A stretch of DNA of 24,756 bases from positions 4,718-29,473 of the forward strand of contig RCSS01000712.1 in NCBI GenBank assembly GCA_004000155.1, written 5' to 3'. Origin of the DNA: Tubulinosema ratisbonensis (taxonomy: Eukaryota > Microsporidia > Tubulinosematidae). Position numbers and translations under genes: made by a program. Positions 8,615-17,048 of the stretch are shown here, piece by piece; position 1 is the first letter of the stretch; each line of letters starts with the position of its first letter. The notes under the pieces are model-generated. The model did no database searches and was not told the DNA's origin. It saw nothing but the letters and a program-made list of their open reading frames with translations.

Positions 8615-9981
8615 TAAATGTTTTATTAATTTGATTGTGTAAAAGTAAAAAATATAAAATTAATTATTTATGAAAAGAAGAATGTTTAAACAATTTAATA
8701 AATTAAAAAAAACATTAATTAATAATAATATATTTTTTACTATAAGGAATGCTTTTGAGTAATGGTTTTTTATTTTAAATATTCATCTTATGATTGTTTA
8801 TTAGTATTTTATAATAAATTTATAAGCTTTTTCTTTGGTGTAATTTTGAAATAACTTATTGTTTACTAAATAATATAAATTAGAGCATCATTTTTCACTT
8901 AAATTCTTTCGCTAATTTTCTGTGATATTTTTTGTTTTTAATTCTCTTTTTCTTTGGCTTATTTGTAAAAATTTTATTTTAAATTAATTTTGCGCCTAGA
9001 GAAATATCATTAAAAATTTGATTATGACTGACAAGTAATGGAATATATGTTCAGAGTTATTATATGATTCTAAATGTTAAAAATAACAATTCTTTTTTTC
9101 AGAATGTTTTTAAAAAACAATAATCATTATTTTTCTTTAAGGCTGTTTTCAAAATTAATAAAACATATTTGCCANNATTACAAAAAACGGTTGAAAAAAC
9201 NTATTATTGTTAAACTGTGCGTCTTCNTTTCTAATTTNTATGGCAAATAAAATTTTATCAATCTGAATTTTAAAATATGGACAACTTAAAATAGGTATAT
9301 TTACATTAATTTTATATAACATACTTATCTGAATTATGACCTCCAATTTACAAAACTCTCAAATATTACGCCGAATTTTCAATATCATTTTTTATAAGAA
9401 ACTCTATCAAGACAAAGTATAATAATACCGATTTAAAATTGTGATCCTTTTAAAAATATTTTCCTATNACAAANAGTCTCTAGGCAAATTCAACGCATAG
9501 ATCTTTAGTATTTTGGCTTTTTTTAGTTTCATTAGTGTTCTATAAATAATGCACAATCTTCTTTCTTTAATTAATCAAAGCCTTTACAGAATAAACCCAG
9601 TTTTAACTTAAATTTCTAAAAGTATAGTTTATTAATGTTATCAAAACTAAATATTCTTCAATAAGATCTATTACTAAACTTTATTTAATATTTTTTTATT
9701 ATAATTCTGTATCTGTATAAATAATTAAAAAATACCAATTATTATTTTAATTGTTAAAAAATACAATAAATGCTTAAAATAAATATTAATTTATTTGACT
9801 TTTTTTTTGCCTAGGGATGGAAAATCCATACGAAGATCTTTTCACTATACCTTCTTTTAATTTATTTGATGTATTTCAATTTTATCTTTAATTTATTTTT
9901 TTTAAATTGATAAATATTAAATTTATTATTATTTAATTAAAAATATAAAATTTACTTATAAATTAAGAAATTTTCTTTTAA
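8615..9981. other. A/T-rich desert with N cluster and one dispersed repeat
   Basis: No convincing gene on either strand. Seven Ns fall between 9175 and 9473, marking poor or polymorphic sequence. At 9807-9840 is a 34-bp string (TTGCCTAGGGATGGAAAATC...) that recurs in diverged form at 17017-17048, suggesting relics of a repeat. Confidence 0.6.
9807..9840 (+). repeat. Dispersed repeat, copy A
   Basis: A 34-bp block unusually rich in G/C for this desert. It matches 17017-17048 at most positions: TTGCC, AGGGA, GAAAATC, ATACGAA and ATCTT are shared in order. A CTTCT string also follows at about the same distance in both. Confidence 0.6.
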
Positions 9982-10190
9982 TTATAATTCTTTTTTCTCT
10001 TCAATATTTTCATCCTTCTCCTCCTTTGATTTATCATCCTCAGGCATTTCTTCTTTGTTCTCAAAATCATCCATATCAAAATTATATCCAGCCAAGAACT
10101 CTTTTAACATTTCCATCATCTTTTGTTGATCCATCTCATCTAATTCCTTGCTCTCTTCTTTAGGATCCTCTTTCTTCTCATCTAGCTTCT
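9982..10190 (-). CDS. Acidic open frame, possible 3' exon of a spliced gene
   Basis: The minus-strand frame ends with TAA at 9982-9984. Coding-like composition reaches back to about 10190: Glu/Asp/Lys-rich residues, then MDQQKMMEMLKEFLAGYNFDMDDFE, then another charged tail ending KKEL. An ATG at 10132-10134 would give 50 residues. Just upstream on the minus strand lies TTAACTAATTTATACCCCAG, with a branch-point-like CTAAT, a short pyrimidine stretch and an AG, preceded by an in-frame TAA. This looks like a 3' splice site, so the frame may be the last exon of a spliced gene. I could not find a GTAAG-type donor with a credible first exon within the following kilobase on the minus strand. Family unknown. 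Confidence 0.4.
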
Positions 10191-11389
10191 CTGGGGTATA
10201 AATTAGTTAATAATAAATGTAAAAAAATTAAATTAAATATAATTAATATCTCTCATAGCTACTACACTACATGTACTTAATCTTTTTTTAATTTACACAT
10301 TTAATTAACAAAACTATTATATTTTATAACAATATAATTTTATATTAGCGCTTAAAATATTAAATATCAGTTTTATCTTTGTTAAATAAGATAAAATTGA
10401 TTAATAATGTATAATTTTTAAATTAGAATACAAAGAAGTCTTTTGAATGTATTTAATACAACAAAAGAAAAAATTTATTTAATTGCGAACAGAATTTTTG
10501 AGATTCTTTTTTCATTTTTTAGTAAAAATTTAAATCATTTTCAAAATATTTTTATTTTAGAAAAACTTCGCTTATCAAAATAGTAATTGGTTTAAAATAT
10601 CTTAAAAAATGTTATTTTTTCTTATTGGTAAATAAATTTTAGGTAACAAAAAAATATATAAACTCATTTTTATCTAAAAGATGTGTATTTTATTAAGTTA
10701 TATTCAATTAATCAGAAATTATTATTTGTCTGTAAAGAACCTTTTAAACCATCTTAGATTTAAATCTCTTTTTTTAGGTACCTATAACTGACGTCAAAAA
10801 ATATCATATTTACATTTAATTTCCCTAGTAGAATTTAAATATTTTAAATTATTACACCAATTAAAAAAACAGTGCTATTTTTCTTGTTTAGAGGTAGGAA
10901 ATCTTAAAAATACTTGTAAATATATTCAATATTTGATTTATTTATATTTTTTTGAACTACTTAAACTCATTGTGTATAATAATAGCTCAATAATAAAGAA
11001 TCATTGTTTTATTACTTGATATATTTTATCTTTTCTTCTATCATGGCTGATTTTATTTTCTAAAACATAAAATTATCTTATTTTGTAACTATAAACAATA
11101 ATTTACTGTATATGAACAAAAAATTGATTTGTATTTTTTGATTGATCATTCCAGAAATGGTAAAATTAATAAAAAAATATAAATAATCCAACTAAAGATT
11201 ATTACTACAACAAATATAATATTTATTTTTGAATTAATAAATACAAAGAATCATTTCTTCTCAAAAAACAATTTTCTTTAAAATTTATAAAAAATAAATT
11301 AATTTATAAAACAAATTATTAAACATTCTTCCACTTATAAAAAAAATTATATTTATTTTATATTTTAATAAAAATATTATTTTTAAAAA
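10191..11389. other. A/T-rich desert
   Basis: About 1.2 kb with stops in all frames and no repeat or RNA gene that I can support. Only the putative splice acceptor at its left edge stands out. Confidence 0.5.
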
Positions 11390-12589
11390 ATGATTTGTTC
11401 TTCCAAAGAAATAAATTTACTATGCACAGCTTGTAACGGCCTCCTTACCAAAATATCATTCTGTACAAAATGTTTCATGCCATTCCATCCTCACTGCCTC
11501 TCCAAAACATGTTTAAAATGCAAACCTAAAAGAATCTCAAAAATAAACCTAAAAAAACTACCAACACCTTCAAAAAATACCATCAATTTTGATTTTTTTG
11601 CACCATTTTTCATGTCAAAATGTTGTTTATGTAAACAAAACTCAGTTTATTTCTACAACAATTTTTATTGTAAAGAATGTTTTATCAAAATTTGTAAAAA
11701 TAATTTCTGTTCGGTGTGTAAACAAATTTTTGATGAGAATGATTTTAATAGTAAAATGGTTAGATGTGATTTTTGTATCAAATGGATACACCTTAAATGT
11801 ACTGAGTTAACTGATTATCAATACGGAAAGATGAGCTTGGTTGGTAGTAATGATGAGTTTTGTTGTAAATCTTGTGAAAAGAATCTGAGAAAATTTAAAA
11901 AAATGAGGAATGAGCCAGTGGTTGACAATNTTTTNAANTGTACTGTTTGTAAGGTAGGATATCTTTATGATGATCCTATTTTAGTGTTATATCCTTACGG
12001 TACTCTTTTTAAACACTTAAACTGTACAAAATTAAGCAATAAATGTGCAGTATGCAATGATANCAGTGTTACCTCAGTTAAATGTAAATTTTGCACAGAT
12101 TCATTCCATACCCTTTGCTCCATGGGTCTATTCAGACAAAACAACTTAGTAAGCATGTGTAATGCACATTACCACCCAACAGATCATATAAAAATAGCCA
12201 GTAAATTTATATGCTCATCAATCCAAAACCACAAATTTATTCCAGGCACATTCCTCTTTTCCAGAAACGTAATTTACAAACCAAACGAATTTATCAGACT
12301 TTTTTTCGGAGATTACAAATTAAAAAATGAAAATTTCATTTTTCCTATAAAAATCAAGAATGAATTAAATGTAAAGGTAAATTTCTTATCTTTTAATGGA
12401 GATTGTTTTTCTTTTAATGGGATAAGAATGAGTATAAGTGAGTTAAAAGAGATGGGTATTTGTTTTAAAAGTGAGGATGTGTTTAAGGTTAGTGATAAAG
12501 AGTTTAGGTCATTTGTTAAGTTTATTGATTTTTTGTTTTTTAAAAGGTTTTGTAAGGTAATAAAGTGTGACAAGTTTTTCTTTGGATAA
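11390..12589 (+). CDS. Multi-PHD-finger protein with an extended PHD (trithorax/MLL-like arrangement)
   Basis: A 399-residue protein with ATG at 11390 and five Ns that do not break the frame. A compact C4HC3 finger occupies residues 12-44 (C12, C15, C25, C28, H33 or H35, C36, C41, C44). A further cysteine set lies at 78-97. A canonical PHD spans 107-162 (C107, C110, C126, C129, H134, C137, C159, C162; VRCDFCIKWIHLKC). An extended PHD covers 184-260: C184-x2-C187, H209-x2-C212, then C219, C222, C232, C235, H240, C243, C257, H260. The segment after about 285 (FIPGTFLFS, VIYKPNEFIRLFF, FIFPIKIK) faintly resembles an FYRN region, which follows the extended PHD in trithorax/MLL proteins, but no SET domain is present. 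PHD fingers usually read histone H3 tails, so a chromatin role is inferred. It stands alone between two deserts. Confidence 0.8.
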   Translation: MICSSKEINLLCTACNGLLTKISFCTKCFMPFHPHCLSKTCLKCKPKRISKINLKKLPTPSKNTINFDFFAPFFMSKCCLCKQNSVYFYNNFYCKECFIKICKNNFCSVCKQIFDENDFNSKMVRCDFCIKWIHLKCTELTDYQYGKMSLVGSNDEFCCKSCEKNLRKFKKMRNEPVVDNXXXCTVCKVGYLYDDPILVLYPYGTLFKHLNCTKLSNKCAVCNDXSVTSVKCKFCTDSFHTLCSMGLFRQNNLVSMCNAHYHPTDHIKIASKFICSSIQNHKFIPGTFLFSRNVIYKPNEFIRLFFGDYKLKNENFIFPIKIKNELNVKVNFLSFNGDCFSFNGIRMSISELKEMGICFKSEDVFKVSDKEFRSFVKFIDFLFFKRFCKVIKCDKFFFG

Positions 12590-12628
12590 AAATAATAAAT
12601 AAAATATATTTTATTAAATCTTTATTTT

Positions 12629-12644
12629 TTGATTGATCAATCAA
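12629..12644. repeat. 16-bp perfect palindrome after the PHD gene
   Basis: TTGATTGATCAATCAA reads identically on both strands, 40 bp past the stop of the PHD gene. A related TTGATTGATCA occurs near 11139. It could form a small hairpin in the 3' region; no role can be assigned. Confidence 0.5.
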
Positions 12645-12665
12645 TCGCATTATGTTATTGTTTAT

Positions 12666-12721
12666 GATACAACATTTATAACAAAGATACAACATTAAAA
12701 GAAGATACAACATTAAAAGAA
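12666..12721 (+). repeat. Three tandem 18-20 bp units
   Basis: GATACAACATTAAAAGAA occurs twice back to back (12686-12703 and 12704-12721), preceded by a diverged unit (12666-12685). It is a short minisatellite with no coding context. Confidence 0.75.
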
Positions 12722-14165
12722 GATCTTTTCTATTTAATAATCAATTTTTTAATAATTAAATTATAAATTATTTGAAAAAAAATATATTCTTTTTTTGATA
12801 AAAGTTATTAAAAAACTTATCATTTTTTCATATTTATTTTTAAAATATAAATTTATTAATTTACATTCCTTAAATAAAAATTATAAATCATTTATACCAA
12901 AATATATTTGATTAATTCTACTATAATTTTCTTTTTCTTTGATTATAATTATAGATCATATTTTAAAAAATAAATTAATTAAAAAAATTTTTTTTAGATT
13001 TAAAATAAAAATTTATTCAACAATTTTATTCAAACTAATAAGAAAAAATAATATTTTTTAAGATTTTTTCTATTAATTAAATATTAAAATCAATTAAATA
13101 ATAAATTTATTCTAAATATTTAATAAAATATTAGAATAAATTTATTATTAATAATGTTATAAGATTAAATATAAACTTAGTGTTGAGTTGTTTTTTTCAA
13201 AATTTTAATATGATTAATTTATGTTTTACAAATTAAAGAATTTTTCTTGATCATAAAATATAAAAATAAAAAGATTTAGTTGTACATTATTTATTTTAGC
13301 TGTATATTTCTATAAAATATTATAAATTATCTCAAAATTTTGATACAAATTTTTTTTTGTCAAAAATAACTAACTAAGTATAAAATTATCTCCAAAATAT
13401 AAATTTATTCTGCACATTCAAATTTAATTATTAGTTTATTTTAATGTCAAACTAATTTTATGTTATTCTAAGATACCTTTACCATCAAAAACTAACTTTT
13501 TTTAAAAATACAAGTTAATCTTTAAAAATTTTATTTATTTTAATTTAGTAAATAAAACCATATAATTAATTAAAGAAACGCATTTTTTGATGTTAAAAAA
13601 AATAAGAAAAAAAAATTTTTTTGAGTATTTTTACTTAATTGATACTTTAACAAATAATCAAGAATCACGGGCATAAGTAAAAATTCTAGAAAAATTTTAG
13701 GCAGATTTATATAAAAGTGAATACTCATATTTTTTTAAATAAGCTTTAGTTGTGATGTCTTACTTTAAACAATATGAATAATAATCAAAATTTATAAAAT
13801 ATTTTCTTTATTTCTTGGTTCAAAATACAAAAATATATTTTTAATTATAAATCACTGTAATTTTATTTTAATTTCTAAAATAAATGATTGTAAGAATAAC
13901 AATAACCAAAGATATTTATTTAAAGAATATAAATTTTAGAAAGTATTTCAAAAATTAAAAGAAATCATATTAAAATAAAAGTTATTTAAAAAATAAATTA
14001 ATTCTCTTTTTAAAATAAAACAAAAGTAACAATCATATCTTTTCGCCAAGTTAAAATTTTAAAATAAAACTATAATTAAATTATAATATTTTTTCAAGAG
14101 CTAAAACTCTTCTATTTTTTATGTAAAAATTATAAAAACTGTACTCCATTCTTTAATTTATGTTT
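12722..14165. other. A/T-rich desert with a long inverted repeat
   Basis: No gene is supported. The notable element is the 19-bp inverted repeat at 13097-13149, described separately. Confidence 0.5.
13097..13149. repeat. 19-bp perfect inverted repeat, 15-nt loop
   Basis: The arm AATAATAAATTTATTCTAA (13097-13115) is exactly complementary to 13131-13149. The structure could extrude as a cruciform or fold in RNA; it lies in non-coding sequence. Confidence 0.7.
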
Positions 14166-14216
14166 TTAATTCTCTTTCTTTAAAATCTCAGGTTTTTTTG
14201 TTTCATCCTCTTTCTT
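14166..14216 (-). other. Short charged open frame after a splice-acceptor-like site
   Basis: On the minus strand, ATATTACCCAAG is followed by a 17-codon Lys/Glu-rich frame (KKEDETKKPEILKKEN) ending in TAA at 14166-14168. It shares AAGAAAGAGGAT and the ACCC-AG context with the acidic frame at 9982-10190. It lies about 110 bp downstream of the RAD2-like stop. It could be a remnant or a terminal exon; evidence is thin. Confidence 0.25.
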
Positions 14217-14323
14217 GGGTAATATTTAATTTTTATATCATAAATTAATTAAAATAACCTGTAATTAATTTATGAAAAAAATTTATTCTATAATNTAATC
14301 ACTAAAACACACACTTAAATATG

Positions 14324-15272
14324 TTATTCTTCTAAATATTCACAATCACATTTCTCTAACAATCCTTTGATCTTAAAAGAATCTTCTTTACTCCCACCCA
14401 TCTTTAAAAAACACTCAACCACTTTATTTTTACTAACCTTAAAAGAATACTCTTTTACTTCTACAACAGGTGAATTACAATAAATCTCTTTTAAATATTT
14501 AACCTCTTCATCCTTAACACTGTTANCAATCTTTAATGCTTTACTTAAACCNACATTCTTCATTCCTACTGAATAATCACAACCTAAAAGATGTGCTAAT
14601 TTTATTAAAAATGATTGGTAATCTTCTTTTAAAGGTAAAAAGTATAAAGAAGGTGAGGAAGTAAAAAAATTTCTGTAAATTGATTTGCCATTATAAACAA
14701 ATATGTCATTGTCATCGGAGATGATGTAATTTATTATGCCTGTGTTGTTCATGTATGCTAATTGGGCATCTGATTCTGTTATGCTTTGTATAATTGGAAG
14801 GTTGAATGAAGAGATTACTTGTTTAATTGTGTCTAAAGCAGAGACGTAAAGTAAATTTATTTCATTTAAAATTATTGATTTATCTTTTGGTTCTTTTATT
14901 GATTTTTTTATCATTTTTTTCTGATTGTAATTCATCTTCGGATTTAAAAGATTCTTTTTCTGATTGTGAATCATCCTCCTTTTCTGAATTGTAAAAATTA
15001 CTTTCTGATTGTAAATCATTTACTTCATTCTCTAAAAATTCAATATTTTTTAAAGATTCTTTGTTTTTTAATTGAAAAAACTCTTCATTATTTTTTGGAA
15101 AAAAAACACTTTTCTCTTGGCTCTTCAAAACTAATTTTTCATTCTCTTGGCTCTTCAATAGAAATTCTTCCTTATCTTCAATTTTCAACAGTGATTTTTC
15201 ATTGTCTTCACTTTTCNATCTATATTTAAAATATTTGGACTTTACAAAAAAATAAAAAGTGTAGTAAATCAA
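14324..15272 (-). pseudogene. RAD2: RAD2/XPG-family nuclease, lacking the N-domain and frameshifted
   Basis: The downstream frame (14324 to about 14900) encodes the XPG internal nuclease domain: FNLPIIQSITESDAQLAYMN, then IISDDNDIFVYNGKSIYRNFF, then HLLGCDYSVGM followed by the helix-hairpin-helix. Acidic metal ligands are visible (E and D of TESDA, DD.D, D of GCDY). The Y-x-NFF segment points to the RAD2/XPG nucleotide-excision-repair type rather than FEN1. The upstream frame (14880-15272) is a Ser/Glu/Lys-rich repeat stretch, as in the RAD2 spacer. The two frames differ by one; two T7 runs at 14903-14909 and 14914-14920 are the likely point, so a sequencing indel is possible. The N-terminal nuclease half (MGV start, first catalytic aspartates) is absent, only 176 bp remain before RPN9, and no ATG begins the upstream frame. 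Two Ns lie in the I-domain. It is either a pseudogene or a collapsed assembly. Confidence 0.72.
14917..15220 (-). repeat. Coding low-complexity repeats in the RAD2-like spacer
   Basis: Two repeat families are visible at DNA level: TTTCTGATTGTRAATCAT-like units near 14919, 14960 and 15002, and about 30-36 bp units containing CTCTTGGCTCTTCAA or TCTTCAATTTTCAACA between about 15110 and 15220. In protein they give KSEDE-QSEK and LLKSQENEK-type repeats. Confidence 0.6.
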
Positions 15273-15283
15273 ACAAAGTAAAT

Positions 15284-15307
15284 AACTAATTTTTATAAAA
15301 ATTAGTT
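15284..15307. repeat. 24-bp perfect palindrome between divergent RAD2-like and RPN9 genes
   Basis: AACTAATTTTTATAAAAATT plus AGTT is self-complementary over all 24 bases and has no spacer. It lies in the 176-bp stretch between the divergent genes, so a shared regulatory or hairpin role is conceivable but unproven. Confidence 0.7.
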
Positions 15308-15445
15308 GCTTACCTTAAATCACCTTACAATAATAGGTATTTAAAATATAACATTAAAAAATTTTATATTAAAATGAATATTTTATGATTTATTAAGTAA
15401 AATAAAAATAATTCAATTATTTTAAATATTTATTTTTTATTTTTG

Positions 15446-15448
15446 CCC
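15446..15448 (+). promoter_or_regulatory. CCC motif directly before the RPN9 ATG
   Basis: CCC abuts the ATG at 15449 after a T-rich leader. It is the microsporidian CCC-type signal and supports choosing this ATG over the in-frame TTG at 15443. Confidence 0.5.
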
Positions 15449-16399
15449 ATGGATTTAGTAACAGAATTAAACCAACTCTTTGTAGACAGAAAATGGTGTC
15501 AATTACTCACAACTTTAAACCAAAACAGTGTACCACACACAGATACTTGTTTAAAATTCATTCTAACCCACCTAAAAGAATTAATAGACAAGGTAAACTT
15601 ACCATCCTTTATGAGCATAATATCTTTACTAACAGACATATCCTCACACCTTTCTTTGGTAGAACAAGTAATATTTTTACTAAATGGAATAGAATATAAA
15701 TCAGTAGAACAAGAAGAGTGTGCTTTTATTGCCAGATTAAATTATGACATTCTTACTTATAAAACTCATTCTAAGGTTTATGAGTATTTTAAGATTAAAA
15801 TACCTGACAGTGCCAAAGAAAGATTCTATTGTTTGGTTTATTTGTATTTTGATCATGTAAATGATTTTAATATGTCTTACAAATACTTAAGTTTGTATTT
15901 GGACACTCTTTCTGACAAAAATGATGTATTTTACAAGAAAAAGAAAGAATTCTTGACTAATAAACTTGCAGAGATTGCTTTAAAAGCAGAAAATGTCTAT
16001 TCCTTCGATGACATTCTTCCTAAATTAAGTGATTCTGATCTTAAATCACTTGTATTAGCTTATAATACTGGTGATATTAACTATGTAAATAATACTAATC
16101 ATTCTTTCCCAAAAGAGAAGGTTTATTTGATATCATTGGTCAAATTATGTGTGTATAAAAAGAGTATTACTGTTAAAGAAATAAGTGACTTTTTACAAAT
16201 CAATTATTCAGACTCTCTTTTTTTAATTTTTAAAGCATTGGGTAAAGAATTAATAAAAGGGTATTATGATGGTAAAACTAATCAGTTATATTTGTTTAAG
16301 AGTATTAATAAATCTATGAATGACAATGATATTAAAGAAATGAAGATTAGGTTTGGTGAATGGAGAAATAAAGTTATTAAACAAATGAATAAAAATTAA
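15449..16399 (+). CDS. RPN9: 26S proteasome lid subunit Rpn9 (PSMD13)
   Basis: A 316-residue PCI-domain protein. The N-terminus (ELNQLFVDRKWCQLL) matches the Rpn9/PSMD13 opening with its conserved tryptophan. The middle is helical, TPR-like. DLKSLVLAYNTGDINYV corresponds to the family's AFNSGN segment. Residues about 220-295 form the PCI winged helix (ITVKEISDFLQIN...LIFKALGKELIKGYYDGKTNQLYL). The C-terminal helix IKEMKIRFGEWRNKVIKQM matches the Rpn9 tail that joins the lid helical bundle. Rpn9 is a structural lid subunit of the 26S proteasome that stabilises Rpn10 binding and has no catalytic site. It is somewhat shorter than the human protein (about 376). It is transcribed divergently from the RAD2-like gene. 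Confidence 0.9.
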   Translation: MDLVTELNQLFVDRKWCQLLTTLNQNSVPHTDTCLKFILTHLKELIDKVNLPSFMSIISLLTDISSHLSLVEQVIFLLNGIEYKSVEQEECAFIARLNYDILTYKTHSKVYEYFKIKIPDSAKERFYCLVYLYFDHVNDFNMSYKYLSLYLDTLSDKNDVFYKKKKEFLTNKLAEIALKAENVYSFDDILPKLSDSDLKSLVLAYNTGDINYVNNTNHSFPKEKVYLISLVKLCVYKKSITVKEISDFLQINYSDSLFLIFKALGKELIKGYYDGKTNQLYLFKSINKSMNDNDIKEMKIRFGEWRNKVIKQMNKN

Positions 16400-16516
16400 A
16401 GATTAANNATTTATAGATAATAATGTAATATTTGTTATGGTGGTAATTAATATGATATATTTAATATTTTTAAATAATATACTATTGTGGTACTCGGAAA
16501 CAACACAAATTTGAAT

Positions 16517-16902
16517 AATGGGGAGTTTTAAATTTGGTGATATTTTTGTAGCATAGCCAATAGAATTAATTTTTTAACAGGTTAGTAGGTCAACTCAAGT
16601 ATTTTTTATGATAAAATAATTGATAAAGAGTTTAGAAAAAATATTTGTATATTTATGTTTTTTATGACAACAACTTTAACAAAAAGATCTAATTACAAGC
16701 GATATTCCATACACAACAAGTGATTGTTAATAGTTTCCTGCCTCTAAGACACTTAAGAAATAAGAAAAAGTTGCAACCAGTAAGAATAATAATTCTTAAT
16801 CTTTTATAAAAAATTTGGATCAATGGAGATTTTATTCCCATTTTCAGAGAAGCAGTCGAAAAAACTATTAAATGAAAAAATAAAAAAACCCCCATTTTTT
16901 GT
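16517..16902. mobile_element. Possible decayed short DNA transposon (Merlin-like or MITE)
   Basis: The left end reads AATGGGGAGTTTTAAATTT. The right end, read on the minus strand, is AATGGGGGTTTTTTTATTT, so the two form an imperfect inverted pair about 385 bp apart. On the minus strand between them, one frame gives NGNKISIDPNFL, a stop, then KIKNYYSYWLQLF, which faintly recalls the N-terminal region of Merlin/ISXO2 transposases. No matching target-site duplication was found, so this remains weak. Confidence 0.3.
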
Positions 16903-17016
16903 ATTTAAGTTCATTTAAAACAACTTCTTTATAAGTTACTACCTAGTCAGTGAGACAATCATATTTTCTTTCACGAATCGTTTATTTTGATTCATACGGT
17001 ATATTGATTTTGTCTG

Positions 17017-17048
17017 TTGCCAGGGAAGAAAATCTATACGAAAATCTT
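17017..17048 (+). repeat. Dispersed repeat, copy B
   Basis: A diverged copy of the block at 9807-9840, with two single-base deletions and a few substitutions. Confidence 0.6.

Noticed and set aside
9155..9346. Minus-strand 63-residue frame in the desert
   Set aside because: Contains five Ns that could hide stops, and has no coding-like composition.
12313..12573. Minus-strand frame inside the PHD gene
   Set aside because: Shadow frame of Ser/Leu/Asn from reversed coding sequence.
15284..15318. GTAAG-AATTAG minus-strand stretch read as a 28-nt intron joining an upstream RAD2 exon
   Set aside because: No ATG or XPG N-domain lies upstream within the spacer before RPN9, and the sequence is explained by the perfect palindrome.
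15443..15448. Two-residue N-terminal extension of RPN9 from TTG
   Set aside because: Nuclear eukaryotic genes use ATG; the ATG at 15449 is directly preceded by CCC and fits the family start.
16689..16895. Minus-strand 68-residue hydrophobic frame
   Set aside because: No family resemblance in this frame. The region is better explained as a decayed element, and another frame fits that idea more closely.
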